From positions 1 to 64,000 of the forward strand of contig JABANP010000252.1 in the NCBI GenBank assembly GCA_013115135.1: a stretch of DNA of 64,000 nt, given 5' to 3'. Under the pieces are notes generated by a model. That model searched no databases. It saw only the letters and a list, made by a program, of their open reading frames with translations, and was not told the DNA's origin. The stretch comes from Perkinsus olseni (lineage: Eukaryota; Perkinsozoa; Perkinsida; Perkinsidae). The first letter of the stretch is position 1; the number at the start of each line of letters is the position of its first letter. Position numbers and translations under genes: made by a program. Positions 1-11,976 of this stretch are shown here, piece by piece.

Positions 1-2706
1 AAATATCTCAGGAAAGTCGGCGATGTTGTCGGAACCACCATGGAGAGCGTCGACCAACTTCATCTTTCGGCCTGACTGCAATGGCACTTCTCGGTCGAAA
101 AGCCTCGACAACGTATCAGGCATGATGTTGGATTTGCCCTCGATGTGCTCAATCACTATCGTTCCCGAGCCTAAGGTCTTCAGATAATCGAGCTCATCCT
201 TCAGAGCATTGAGAGTTCTCAAGACAGCGCGTCGCTCCAGAGAAGATCTAGAGATGCTGCCATGGCCCTGTACCCACTGCACCGTAGGTCGATTGTCCGA
301 TCGCACCGTAAGGGTGAGCGGGGGCAAGTCTCCGGACAATGATGATGCGAGATGGGCAATAACATCAACGGCTACTTGGACTGCTTTACAGCAAGCAGTA
401 AGCTCCCGTCGATTGGAGTGGTAGTGCTGTTGGGCCAATGTGAACCTCCACGCACCTGAAGTTAGTAAGAAGCGGTCAGGCTTGCCGGCGGTGTTGGTGA
501 CCACAATGGAGACCGTATATCCAGCACCAAGGTTGGATGCATCGGCTGCGATCTCGATGTGTAAGGGGTCGCTGCTCTCACGTAAGGGGCTTTGATGAAA
601 GCATGAAGTTATCGTTTCAGTCACCTCTAAGACCCACATCATCAATGCACGAGCAACGGCAACCGAGGACTCTGACAACTTCGAGAAGTCGCACGTGTCC
701 CTCCAACCAGTTGTTGCGAAAGCTTGAGCAAACCAGCTTCTTATAGTATCGGCCAGCACACGGTCGGTGGCATGGCATCCTGCACAGTCGTAGGACAAAT
801 TACCCCCGAGGGAAAATATGAAGGACTTCGTCACCTCAGGAGCAGAGTGACCATCAACGGCCTGCAGGATAAGGGTCGCCTGCTGTCGGGCAAGTCGAAG
901 GCGCTCTTCGCGATTGCATGCTACACGAAGAAGAGGAGTCGAGCCTGTCTCATCGTAGGTCAATGTGCATCCCAGAAGATCGGCAGAGTCCCCCCACGCG
1001 AATAGCGATGTCGGCAGCTTCAGCTGTTGGAGAATCTTGGCGACATGGGATCGAGATGTCGATGTCGCTATGGCTTGGAACTTCTTAAGGGAGACCCCGA
1101 AGGCACATCGCTGCAAGGTATATATCAGCCAGCAGACGGCTCGGGCCCCATCAAGTCCGGCGCATAGAATGTCGTCAACGAAGCAGAGCAGTAGGAAGCA
1201 GAGAAGAGTCGCGGCGCACAAGGTTCTGAAGACGGCTATCAGCTCCCCTAGCGTATGCCCCAAGCTGCCGGGCCCCGTCGTGACGCCGAAGACGCATCGG
1301 TCGCTCGTGAAGAGCTTAGAGCGGACGACCAACAGCGCGAGCAGGCCTACCCAACGCAGCTTATAGAAGGCACGTGAACAATCCATCACCCACATGGCGG
1401 CTGCCCCATAAAGCCGCGCTGCGGCGATGCAGATTGAAACGGTCACCGACGAACTCGAGCCCCGTGTGAAGCTGCGATTGGCTCTTCGTAGGTCAACAAC
1501 GAGCCTATCGCGACGTCTGTTCGTCCCAGGGATCATGAAGACAACGGACGGAGGAAGAATCCGAGTCGATCTCGAGAGCTGCTGCAGCTCCTCCTCAGTC
1601 CTCGCGATCCACCATCCTCGCTTTTGGTAACCGTGAACCAAATCATCGAAGGCCTCTTGCTGCTGGGTGCTGAGCCTCTCATAAGCTCGCTCTGCTATCC
1701 GTCGGACAGATGATGGGATGCTAAAATGGTGTTCGCCGCGCGATGAGTCGCAGCGAAGCTCAAAGACGTGGCTTTGTCGAGGGTCATCCCGCACCTCATC
1801 TGCTGCCAGCTCGCGGAGTCGGGCAACCCAATTCGGGCAGTTCCTCATAGGTTGCCATCCTCGACTGACAAGGCGATTGAGAAGGTCGGTGCAAATGGTC
1901 GGCACAGCATCAAAGGGGATGATCATTTCCTCCTGAGAAGGAGAAGGTAAAGAGATGCGCTCATACAGCGCTGGCTCGGACTTATCATCGATACCAGACA
2001 CCGTCGAGAAGTCAATGTCGGCAGCCTTCTTGTCCAACGCCTTCCAGAGAGAATCGGGACATGAAAGGCAGATAAAATATTCACACTCTGTCTGGGAACA
2101 CGAACTGCACTGTGATGAAGTGGTCGGAACTTGAGCGAGAGGTAGTTCGTCTCCATCAAGCAGCACTCTGTTCTCGCCAGAGTTGATCGATATATTCAAA
2201 TCACGTAAGAACACTCGGCCGGCAATAATAACAGGGCAATCCGACAGCGGCCCCCTCGATACTTGGGGAAGCAAATACAGACATCGGTGGTGAGTATCTC
2301 CCCAGCCGCAGTGTCGTCGAATCTGCAGGGGAAAGTTAGATCTACGTTCCACATGTCGGATTGAAGAATCGGCCAGCTTAACTCGGAGACTACACGTCTC
2401 GACATTCAATAATCTTGGGCAAAGAGTATCATCATATAACAGGAAGTCAAGACCCGCCCCGGTGTCTAATAACAACCGGGCATCCATCCATTCATCACAG
2501 GTAGGCGAGACAGCAATACGGCAGGACAGCCAGAAAGGAGGTGGAGCAGTAATCCTACCACTAGTGATAGGAAGCAGTTTCAAGTCCTGCTCAGGACTTA
2601 TGAGAAAGGAGTGAACGGACCGGCTCGGATGTTGGCCTTCTCTAGACGACTCAACACACCATCTCGGTCGGTGGTCTCCTTCAGCGCCACTATGCGGAAG
2701 AAAGGA
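1..2706 (-). CDS. Retrotransposon pol: protease, reverse transcriptase, RNase H (partial)
   Basis: I translated the minus strand block by block from 2706 down to 1 and found no stop (902 open codons; the preceding in-frame stop is at 2709-2707). Counting from 2706, an aspartic protease motif LLLDTGAGLDF has its Asp near residue 81. A Cys-rich cluster (CSSC, then CLSC) lies near residue 200. Reverse transcriptase shows VVDLRRANR, DCSRAFYKLRW (about residue 442) and the catalytic FVDD box (about 509-512). RNase H shows AADASN, NRREL, RSDN (about 804) and IEHIEGKSNIMPDTLSRL, so its acidic residues appear present. FVDD replaces the more usual YxDD. It has no good start codon of its own and overlaps gag by 17 nt, so it is probably made as a gag-pol fusion. 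Confidence 0.9.
2690..2706 (-). other. gag/pol overlap, candidate +1 frameshift site
   Basis: Gag codons start at positions congruent to 1 modulo 3 and pol codons at positions congruent to 0. Read on the minus strand, pol is therefore in the +1 frame. The shared window is 17 nt, bounded by the pol-frame stop at 2709-2707 and the gag stop at 2692-2690. It reads TCCTTTCTTCCGCATAG; in the gag frame this includes ATC CTT TCT TCC. A slip at CTT-T is possible, but the exact site is inference. Confidence 0.55.
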
Positions 2707-4003
2707 TTACGGCGTCCTCTCCCCTAAGAGCGAAACTGCTATCCATCTCCGGAAGGGCATCTTCCAGGGCTTGTCCCCACAGGCCATGGACCTTTATCAG
2801 TTGTTCGGCCTTAAAGCGGGCACACCACTCCTTCGGAGTAGTCGACCTCGGACCTGTAGGTAGCCTGGCTCTGGTCTGCTGGGCCACTGCTGCCACAGAA
2901 TCGGCCTGACGCTGCTTCACTGGGTTGGTGTCATCGTCTGTGTCTTCATGGGCATCGACGACTTGTACTCGGTCGGTCGCCTTCTGAGGCTTCAGGGTGC
3001 TGGCTTCATCCTTAGTACGGCACACTAATCTGATCGCCTCACAGACACTACTGACACCATCAAGGGCTTCGTCAAATGGGAGGGCAGTTTCCCAGTCTTC
3101 ATCCGGACTGGTTATCCCTGCTATATGACGAATGCGGTCCACCACCTGCTCGATGATCGACTGAGGGAGTTTCGATAACACTTGCCTTGTGAGCGCCCGT
3201 CTCTCGGCCAAGTCATTGGGAAATATATCGACAAATATGTGGAAGACTTCGGACGCTGCTTCCAAGAAGTCGTCGATCTGCTTGACACCTCCGTAAGTAA
3301 GGGCTCGGAGTTTTTCATCATACATCTCCCTCAGTACTGATCGCCGACAAAATCGAGCGGACAATACATTGCGAACCAAGTTCCAATCCTGCCCATGCAC
3401 CCTCGCTGCCGCCATCGCCCTCTTATGGACGCTACGGACGGAAGTGAGTGTAGACAGAAACTTGGTCATAACGGAGACTTTAACTTCCGAGTGAACGGAT
3501 AAGCGCTCTTCCTCCCCATAGTCGGCCGCACCAGCCTCGACCAGCGTATGCTCTATAGCCTCGTAGTGTGATTGCAAGTCGGATGGCTCGCATAACTGGG
3601 GCAGGCATAGCTTGGTAACGGACGCTGCCGAGCAACGTGATGGGCGCGAAGAGGTGGCCTCGGTTGACCTTTTCCCTACCTCGGGAGAAGTCTGTCCTAA
3701 AGGGCTCACAAAGGCTTCCTCCTCGTGCGGGGAAATGCGACTTATTCCCTCTCTGCGGGAAATCTCGCTAATCGACCTGTCGGCCAGCGCCTCGAGCTCT
3801 GCAATACGGGCTTCAAAATCGCCGATCTGGGCCAAGAGATCCTTTTCTTTCGCTGCTAGGTCGGCCAAAAGTTGGTTCGTATCATCCTTATCATCGGGGA
3901 TGATATTGTTGACGGTCTCTCGGGTGTCTCTCAGGCTGCGGCGGGTGGTGGCAAGGCCTTGTCGGGCTCGAGAGAGCTCAGCCTGCTCCTCAGGTGTCGC
4001 CAT
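2690..4003 (-). CDS. Retrotransposon Gag-like protein
   Basis: Single 437-residue ORF directly upstream of pol on the same strand. The first 80 residues are Glu/Ala/Leu-rich with a heptad-like pattern, probably a coiled coil. The central part (about 130-320) is helical and charged, as expected of a retroelement capsid. I see no CCHC zinc knuckle, so nucleic-acid binding would rest on the basic C-terminal third or on the Cys cluster in pol. The start at 4003 gives a full ORF beginning MATPEEQ. Assignment as Gag rests on position and size rather than on a specific motif. Confidence 0.75.
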   Translation of the reverse strand: MATPEEQAELSRARQGLATTRRSLRDTRETVNNIIPDDKDDTNQLLADLAAKEKDLLAQIGDFEARIAELEALADRSISEISRREGISRISPHEEEAFVSPLGQTSPEVGKRSTEATSSRPSRCSAASVTKLCLPQLCEPSDLQSHYEAIEHTLVEAGAADYGEEERLSVHSEVKVSVMTKFLSTLTSVRSVHKRAMAAARVHGQDWNLVRNVLSARFCRRSVLREMYDEKLRALTYGGVKQIDDFLEAASEVFHIFVDIFPNDLAERRALTRQVLSKLPQSIIEQVVDRIRHIAGITSPDEDWETALPFDEALDGVSSVCEAIRLVCRTKDEASTLKPQKATDRVQVVDAHEDTDDDTNPVKQRQADSVAAVAQQTRARLPTGPRSTTPKEWCARFKAEQLIKVHGLWGQALEDALPEMDSSFALRGEDAVILSSA

Positions 4004-4751
4004 ATTAACAACGTGTAGACAAGTATTCGGTTATGAAACTGAGTTATAGCGGAATTGATATCACCACTATACTGAATCAATAGCTTTCCTCTAGAGACAC
4101 CATCAACTTCGGCGGCACGCATGCGCATACCACACTGCACGCGTATACAAGGCAGAACTCGGCAGTCAGTGCGCATCAATCCTCAATACTGCTAGTTGCC
4201 GATGTAGCCCTCCTACTATTAGGTTACTCCTGCAGGTAGGGTCGCGGCGTCCTTGCTACAGTCGAGTATGTTTCTGTTGATCAGATCAGCTCTTCTTCGA
4301 GCTGCTGGTGCCCAGCTTCTTGTGTCTAATACGCGGAATCGTAATAAGGGCGGCTAATTCTCGGCGCCCTCCGGCGACTTGTGCATTTCAAGTTGCTTAT
4401 TACAAGAACATCCACGGTGGATCGACACGCCATGCAGCAGAGGCAGCCTTCCGCTGCATCCATACGCCGCAACGGCATCATGGGCTGAAGGTAGTGATAC
4501 ATGGGACAATATTCGTATGTCGCATCGAGCGTCTGACCGCAGGACGATCTTCTCTCGCCACTACGCCCCTCTCGACCAGTGAGAACCCCTCAGAGTGATC
4601 AACCTCATTCGAGAAGCGTTCGGCTTCTCTCTGCACCAGCTGAGAGCCTCCATGTTCGCCAGGAATGCGAAGACCCCGCCGTTGCTGGGGTTGACGACCT
4701 TGGTAGCATCGACGTCGTCGACGTTGTATCATCAGTGACGTTTCAGGCTCG
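4004..4751. other. No confident gene; probable retroelement 5' LTR/leader, then 5' part of PIG-C locus
   Basis: The stretch just right of gag should hold the element's leader and 5' LTR, but without the second copy I cannot mark its ends. A short open stretch at 4268-4357 (MFLLIRSALLRAAG...) resembles an organelle leader but connects to nothing recognisable. Upstream exons of the PIG-C gene may lie here. Confidence 0.3.
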
Positions 4752-6067
4752 TTGCCCGAGTATTCCCTACTGGAGAACCCTCCTACAATAGTATCCGAGG
4801 GTATAAGGCTTCGTGAGAGGCTTTGGGAGGACACTAAGTCAGCGCTACACGTATTCGGTAGTAGAAAGGGGTGGCTGAGGACCGAACACGAAGTAGAATG
4901 GCTGATACAACGAAAATACTGCCGAGGCCATCTCTGCCGCTGAGATCGGTATCAGATGAAAAGAACGAGAGGGTGAGGAAAAGAGATCTCCCAAAGAATA
5001 CTCGCAACATCTTCTCATTCGAGATCTTCCATGGTAATTGACCTCATGGCATTACCCTGTACTGTGAATATCTACCAAGCGCTGAACGTGAGAGTAGGTG
5101 GCGTTGGATACAGCTGTCTGGATAAGGTACATTATGGGTGCTCAGTCCGATATTACAGACTCTTACTTCCTCCTGGAGTGAGGATACTATCATAGCTGTT
5201 GCTGTTATCCTACTTGTGGTACTATCACCTCGACCCTCGTCTCCCTTCCCGCCAGGCTTCTCAGATCCATGCCCTCATACACGACTACGCCTTCGTCTAT
5301 CGCCCTGTCCCGAGTAGTGCTCTGGTAGTATCTCAAAAGGCTGTCTTGCCGTTCACAGAGCCCTATTCAGATTAGCAAGTCCCTAGCATTACGAAAGGCA
5401 TGGCTGGTCGACTCAACAGTTGGCCTCAACGCTGCTATGTTTGCCGCCATCATACTTGCATCTAGACTACGTAAGAGAGCCCGGGGTCGAGCTGGGATTC
5501 TTATCGCACTGTCTAGGTACACCAGACTATGTCTTTGCCTTTGCCTTTTTCGCCATGCTCGCCTTCGCGTTTGTCCCCTTTGCCTTCAAGTGGGTGTATG
5601 ACAACAGCCGTAACGTTTATACGAAAGTGAGCGAGGTCTCAATGCCCTCTGTGTAGTGCTAACTCCACTCGAAGGTTCTCACGCCCGGGATCTGCTTCGT
5701 GGCGACACTGGGTCTCTGGATGCACAGCAAGTTCGGTGCGATAGCCTTCCAGGCCCTCATTGCTATGGTAGGAAAGAGGCGGAGCGAAACACGAATCAAC
5801 TGCATCGATCGTCAGATGTGCTTTGCCTGTCCTTATCTCCTTATAAAGAGCCAGTGCTATAAGACCGAGATGAGAGGGCCCTGGGATATCGCCATAGTAG
5901 GTCCTGCGAGCATTTTTATGACCCCACCGCTTGGCTCAGGTGAAGTCAGGCAGCAGCCGCAAGCAGTCGACGCCGCACAAGCTTCGGTCTATCAGCGCCT
6001 AGTACGTTTACCATTATCAACATTCATCGTGTACCATTGGATGCACCATAGCTGTAACATTAGATGA
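4752..6067 (+). CDS. PIGC: GPI-GlcNAc transferase subunit PIG-C/GPI2
   Basis: PIG-C (Gpi2) is a multi-pass ER-membrane subunit of the complex that transfers GlcNAc to phosphatidylinositol, the first step of GPI-anchor synthesis. Spliced exons I can join are ...4857, 5127-5215, 5256-5324, 5371-5470, 5517-5635, 5675-5767 and from 5816; introns are GT-AG, five of 39-48 nt and one of 269 nt. The product reads in order WEDTKSALHVFGTLWVLSPIL, TLTSSWSEDTI, LIHDY, DSTVGLNAAMFAAIILASRL, a hydrophobic YVFAFAFFAML segment, and MRGPWDIA. These match the family landmarks (DLKSAL...SPVL, the HDY-like turn, STLSLN...LASRL, IHGPWDEA). N-terminal exons left of about 4752 are unresolved. The last exon may end anywhere between about 5900 and the stop at 6067. 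Confidence 0.85.
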
Positions 6068-6184
6068 GTTTTCTTTGTGAAAAGGGGTGCATTGGGTGCT
6101 ACTGGGGAGACATAGCGGGGGCAGCTGGTCATAGAATCATCGCGGTGCGCTAGCGGTGGAATCCTCTGTCCTTGCGGCGAATCC

Positions 6185-9100
6185 ATGTCGGCTGCGGTAG
6201 TCACGGCAGCTCGCTTGCTTCGAGAGAGGTTCACAGCAGCATCGTCTAGGAGGGTGGCTGGAGGCGTCCTGGGCCTATCATCGGCTGTGCTCACCGTACG
6301 AGCTACGCGGGGGCAAAGCACCACCAACAATAGCCATGGTAATAGGGCAGCTCCTTCTTCGGTGAAGGGCGATGTGGGAGAGCAGAATTCGATATGGAGC
6401 GCGGTTAAATTACGCAGAGCTTCAAGAGCAGTGTCACTGCCTTAGGGCTGGCTGCTAGTTCGGGCGTCTCTCAGTTGCATTCTGCGAGTCGGCTCGTCAG
6501 TCGGTGAAGACAGGGGGCTTCAAACGCCCCGGCCCACCCTTAGAAGAGCTAGTCTTGACCCCGCCGGATCCAGTGTTCTCGTTGGCCCCTGTGAACCCTA
6601 GCGGGAGCCGCTTCTTCATTGAGTACGGTCGGCGGACGTCTTTCGTAAGTAGGGCTTCGCGAGGGTAGTACCTGTCGGAGCGTCTCGGCACTGTATGGCA
6701 GCTGCTGCTACTATTGAATCTCTCTCCTCCGACAGAAGGGGTATCCTCGACATCCCTCCTGCCCTAGACAACCCTAGCCGACGTTTGTATCGAGGCCAAC
6801 ACCAAGCATAGGCTTGGTGGTCTAGACTTCGACGCTGCCACGCGGATGCCAACCTCCCTCACTTGGTACGATTGGATCGGCCCTGAGATCAAGTGCCTGG
6901 ATGATGATGACGGCGATGCCACCGGTACCTTCCGTCCTCAGCAGCCCTATCCTTCCAGTGCTGTATTGCTCAGCTCCCACTATGATATCGGGCTTGCCGT
7001 CTGGTGAGGGTATCAAGTATGCCTTCGTGAAGTGGTCTGCTCGAGGGGACAGACTGGCCATCACAGTGAGAGGTGCCTTCAATCGGGACTTATTGTCAGC
7101 GCCACTCCTGTTCTGCATCAGATGATGCCTCTTCTACTACCAGCCTTTACATTATCGATGCCCTCAATGGCCAAGCTGTGGGTTCTTCCGCCACTTCGCC
7201 GCTCGGAGACCATAATTCTCACCTCGTCATCAGAGTCGCGTAGCCGAGGGCCTCCGTCTCAACGCTGTAACGGGAGCATGCCCGTACCTATGGTCATCTG
7301 ATGGGGAGCAGCTGCTCCTGTGGTGTGTCCCGGAGGCCAACATGAGGGATATCGACAGCAAAATAGACCGACTGTAGGGGTGCCTCGTCTTGCCTCGGCG
7401 GATGGTAGCTCTGGTGTGTTACTCTCATCTCTGTACAATTTGGTATGCCAAGAGTCTTTAGAAGCCGGTGGCAGGTTCACGCCACCAGAGGGACCAGTGA
7501 CCAAAGAGTGTCAGGGCAAGAAGCAGGAAACGCGGACATACGCCAGTAGAAGGCGGGAGGGCCGTTGTCGATTATGATAGCTCTAGATACGTTGAAGTCT
7601 CCGTATGATGATAAGCTCTTCGAGTACTACACACAGACTCAGATGTAAACCTGCTGGCTGCATTAGAGGGCTCGGCCTTGATCGAGGGGGCTAGTCTCTC
7701 TCAGCGTGGCAGCTCTAATGTCACCATCGGACGCGGCCTCTCCCGAGTGGTAGAGGGAATATGGGCAGGTACATCCACACTGTAGCTAGCGGGGAGACGA
7801 GGCAGCTGAGCAACCCAGCAATGATATGCGATACCTCATTTTCCCCGGATAATCGCTTCGTGAGACCCATGCTACGGCAAGCGTAGTCCACCGTTCGCCC
7901 ATCAGTTGCTTGTGACGGAGATCACTGGCCCTCCCTTCAGCCGTGGGCTACCCAGGTCGTGGCCCCCCTTGATCATCTCTCTCAGGATCGTTGCTGATGT
8001 CTCGCTTTGGACGGCAGTTCAGCGTATTATCACTGGCGCCGGAGGGGGATGAGGGCCCACAGTATTTTCCTCTGCACCGGCGGCCCGCCCAGGAGGATCG
8101 GCCCAATCGCTTTGACGCCTGCCCTCCTGGTCCACGAGGCTTTCGCTGGGTAAGGCTAGAGAAGGTGCCTCCTTGGTCCAGCCTATTGCGTCTGTTGGTG
8201 TAGCTACCCATCAAGCCCCATTCGCTCGTGTTTGTCGTGGCTGACGGTGACAATGGAGACCCCAGATGTAAGGGCCCAACCCTCCTGGTCTTCCGGGCTG
8301 ACGCTGTTGTGATAGCTAAGGGAGTTAGTCATCGAGACACGGCTATGGTGGTGGAGGAGGCCCCTTGGGATCTCCAACAGGCATCAGTACTCTTTCGAAG
8401 CGAGATGAGTAAGAGCCGTCGATGGGAGGCATGAGGCATCTATCGAGGGCTCCTTCCGACTTGAGGCCACATCTATGGGTACCGATCAGAGGCTCTTGCC
8501 AGGAGCCGAGCTGCTGACTAAATCCTACTAGGTATTCCCGAACGGCATTCCTGTCAGGGATGCACAACCGTATGCGGTTCACGAGTGATGGGGACATAGT
8601 ATGGACTGAGTGGAGGTTCAAGGACAAGAGTCATCGGGTGTGGATGCGCCCGCATGGTATTCAGCCCTCTACCGAGGCCGCCACGGGAGTCGACGATTTT
8701 GCATTGCCTCGGAATGAGAGGACTGAGGTAGACGAGGACCCAGCAGCCTTTCGCCGGCTACCGAGGCCCCCCAGGTAAAGTTGAATCCTGCTAATGGCTG
8801 TCTGTTGCTGCATAGTGGGAAGTACGATGATGCCTACACTAGCATGGGCGACTTCCAGACGGTTCGGGGCGGGCCCTTCAATAGAGTGGTAGTGCCGGTG
8901 ATGCTACTCAGACACAGCACAGGGCTGATGCCAGGTGCTGCAGCAAGTCAACGATGGTAGCTTGGTCCTCTTCGGCGATGGCGCCTCCGACGTCGGCCTC
9001 CGTCCCTTCGTCGACTCAGTTCGCATACAGTTGTCTGGTGACAGGTTAGCTTTATCTGGGGTCTTCCGGCTTCAGATTGAAATCAGGACTGCGTCTAGCG

Positions 9101-10723
9101 TGTGCCATAGAAGGCTATGGCGATGCTGTCTGGGCGAGGACGTCGAAGAGGATGCCGTGGACACTCAGTAGCCATTGGTGGATTCTGGCGCAGGTTGCCT
9201 GCGTTGGAGATTAGGAGCGAGGTTGAAGGTCAGCCGATACCGCCGCGTGGAGACTACCTCGAACAGCCCATTCGCCTGCTGGGCGACGGTGGCCAACGCC
9301 TCCTTCTCGCTAGAGAGAGCATAGCTCAGCCGCGAGAGGTGGGCAGGGGGGGGGCGTGCTCAGCCTGGGATCAGTGCTCGCTACAGAGGTTCCTGAGGGA
9401 CATGGTTAATGGGAGAGAAAAGCCTGTGACGGTTAACAAGGACCCGAGGGCCAAGCAAGCACCGCTCTTCGACAATTTAGCCGAGAAAAAGGTGAACGCC
9501 TAGGGCTCTTCTGCTACATCCGCCATTGATACTATTGCTGGCGGGAGCGTCTTGAACAGGTCCTCCACTACAAGCGGGAAGATGGTGTGGACTTGACAGC
9601 TACTCTATACCTCCCCAAGATGGCGGCTACGGAGGGCCGCCCTCCTCCTTGCATCCTTTGGGCCTATCCAGAATCGTACAGTGGTGGACGCCACAATGGT
9701 ACTGTGGCCGGGGCATGCTTGCTAGGTACTCATCGGGGAAGTCAGCAGGCCAGGTGAGGGTCTCGAAGTATCAGTTCAAGCGGGCCACTTGGGGGAGGCC
9801 ACTGATGTGGATAAGCAAGGGATGGGCAGTAGGAAGCTCCATCGGGGTCGCGTACTTGCACTCACCGCCATGAAGGTGCTTGACAATCCGTCCATGCCTA
9901 TCATAGGCGATGGTGATACTGCCAACGACACGTTTATAGAGCAGCTCGTGATGAACGGCGAGGCTGCGGTAGTGGGATTAGGTCGCTTCCTTAGAGACTT
10001 AGCCCGCTGATCAATAGGTGACAGCAGCAACAGCCAACGGAGTGGACCCGTCCAAGATAGCAGTGGGAGGCCACTCATACGGAGGCTTCATGACTGGTGC
10101 GACACAGTGACACAGCGGAGCGAAGCAATCATGGAGAATTTGCCCTCAGCCAACCTCATCGCACACAGCCGCCCCGGCCTCTTCCGAGCTGGCATCGGAA
10201 GGTCTGGAGCTTACAACAGAAGTCTCACGCCCTTTGGTTTCCAAAGGGAAGAGAGGAATTACTGGGATGCAACGGAGGTGTAGGCTCATGGCACGCCTAC
10301 AGCCATATCATACCACCTTTCCAACAAATCGTGTCGAGGTATAACAACATGTCGCCCTTCACTTGGGCGGACCGGATAGCCGCGAACAAGACTGCTCCTC
10401 TACTGCTAATACACGGCCAGAACGATGCGAATTCGGGCACAGCGCCGCTCCAGTCCGAAAGGCTCTTCGGAGCCATCAAGGGCCTCGGAGGCGTAGCAAG
10501 ACTATGCATGCTGCCGAAGGAGGGCCACCACTACAAGACGATAGAAGGAGTCATGCACGCCACGTGGGAGATGGATGAGTACGTGAGTAAGGTCTCTGTT
10601 GGTCCGGCATTGCATAGCAGGTGGCTGGAGCGCTATGTGCTTAACGCCGAACCTCTTCTCCCTGAGGAGGAATCGCCAGTGACGGAGGCCCCTCGAGCGA
10701 CTGTTGAGCAGTCGAAGTTGTGA
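6185..10723 (+). CDS. S9 serine peptidase, chloroplast glutamyl-endopeptidase (CGEP)-like
   Basis: Prolyl-oligopeptidase-clan enzyme: a beta-propeller followed by an alpha/beta hydrolase, most like plant plastid glutamyl endopeptidase. The start at 6185 opens a leader rich in Arg, Ser and Ala (MSAAVVTAARLLRERFTAAS), typical of mitochondrial or plastid targeting. An early exon near 6510-6630 (PPLEELVLTPPDPVFSLAPV) matches the CGEP propeller entry. Later landmarks are DGVDLTATLYLPKMA near 9580, MPIIGDGD near 9895, the nucleophile elbow GGHSYGGF near 10068-10090, GRSGAYNRSLTPFGFQ near 10198-10245, LLIHGQNDAN with the catalytic Asp near 10410, and LPKEGHHYK with the catalytic His near 10520. The Ser-Asp-His triad is intact. 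There are many short introns; I did not fix all propeller exons. Confidence 0.85.
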
Positions 10724-10818
10724 CTTACATGCTCACTCTGAATTTAATAGCTTTTGTCTACCATAGTGTTTCACGGACGTGCTTTTGTTGTTGCGCATGA
10801 GTATCCCTGACTTCGATC

Positions 10819-11963
10819 ATGAGTCCCGACTCCCTCAGCATGCCTACAAGCGTCAGTGCCTTGAAGTACCTGCCTTTCTTGGAGAAGGCCATGAGGACCA
10901 AGCTGAGGAATCGGAACACTAAGATTCGACCGAAGGAGTTTTTGAAGGTAAGCCGCCTGAGCAGTGGGAATGGGGCGCCTTCGAGGCCCCTGGGCAGGTG
11001 GGTAAGGAGCCGTCGATGCCCAAGGAGGTGAAGAATAAGGAACCCGAGCACATCAACATGACCAAAATATTCAACATAAAACCCGGAGATCTGGTCCAGG
11101 TTAGTCCCCTAGCAGGGTTGAGTGATCGAGTGGGGTCCATTGAGGTCCTGTACGGTCGGGATGCCGGCAAGCATGGCGTCATACGGCATGTGCTGTGGCA
11201 GAAGAACCAAGTTATAGTTACTGGTTGCAACATGGTGGGCCCCTCGCGGCGCCTCCACTGTGTCACTGTCCCTTCAGGTGAGGTCCTTCTGGCGACCGCT
11301 CCCCTCCAATACTATGAAGCGTGATGTGCTGCCCAAGGGGGCTCGGAAACCCTCGAACATCGTCACAGTAGAGGCCCCGATCCATATAACCAATGTTGCT
11401 CCGGTGGACCCTGTGACTAAGTAGCCGATCCTCTCTAGTGCCCCTATGCTAAGAACTATATCTGACTATCTGTCGACCTTCCTGTTGTACTGCCTGTAGG
11501 AAGCCTACTCGAATAAAGCGTCGATACTCTATGTTCGGGGAGTGCGTTCGGATATCCAAAGTAGGGCCAGGCCAGCAGGCCGGCTGTTGCCTGATTCGGC
11601 ATTCCCTAGGTCTCCATGTGTGCGATGCCCGAGCCTATCACGAGGGAAGAGCAGGAGTGTGAGAGCGACAAGCTCTACAAGCGTAGGTGAACGCGGACGG
11701 AAAAGTTGGTATGGACCGTGTGTGTCAGTGGCCAAGGCACAGCAGAAGGAGATACTCAAGGGGGCTCCAATGCGAGAAAAATATGCGTAAGCTGAGGCAT
11801 GTCTATCGAGTGTTGGATACACGTGATGTGCAGGGTTCGTGATAAAAAGCATTACGAGATGCTTCTTCGCGTGGCCAACAGGCTCCGAGTGCCTCCTGGC
11901 AGCAGGTGGGGGAACCGACGCCGCCAACATGAGGATGACGATGATGATCGTGTTCACGTTTGA
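10819..11963 (+). CDS. Organellar ribosomal protein uL24 (L24, KOW domain)
   Basis: Component of the large subunit of a mitochondrial or plastid ribosome. The KOW motif is clear: GSIEVLYGRDAGKHGVIRHV and then VIVTGCNM (about 11135-11232). A GT-AG intron (11233 to about 11277) leads to an exon containing PIHITNVAPVDPVTK. The next splice (donor gtagcc at 11421) restores KPTRIKRRYSMFGECVRISK, the conserved C-terminal pattern of organellar uL24. A further splice gives CAMPEP, and the last exon after an intron at about 11788-11834 ends near 11963 with an Asp-rich tail. Start at 10819 gives LKYLPFLEKAMRTKLRNRN, a basic N-terminal extension. The gene follows the S9 peptidase at close spacing on the same strand. 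Confidence 0.8.
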
Positions 11964-11976
11964 CTGATGTGCCATC

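Larger units (their letters stand above)
1..4003 (-). mobile_element. LTR-type retrotransposon, gag-pol, left part off window
   Basis: A gag-like ORF is followed on the same strand by a pol frame in the order aspartic protease, reverse transcriptase, RNase H. The pol frame runs off the left edge, so integrase and the distal LTR cannot be seen. The order and the RNase H tail resemble Ty3/Gypsy elements, but BEL/Pao is not excluded. No stop codon interrupts pol over about 900 codons, which suggests a young or active copy. The proximal LTR should lie to the right of 4003; its ends could not be fixed because the second LTR is outside the window. Confidence 0.9.
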
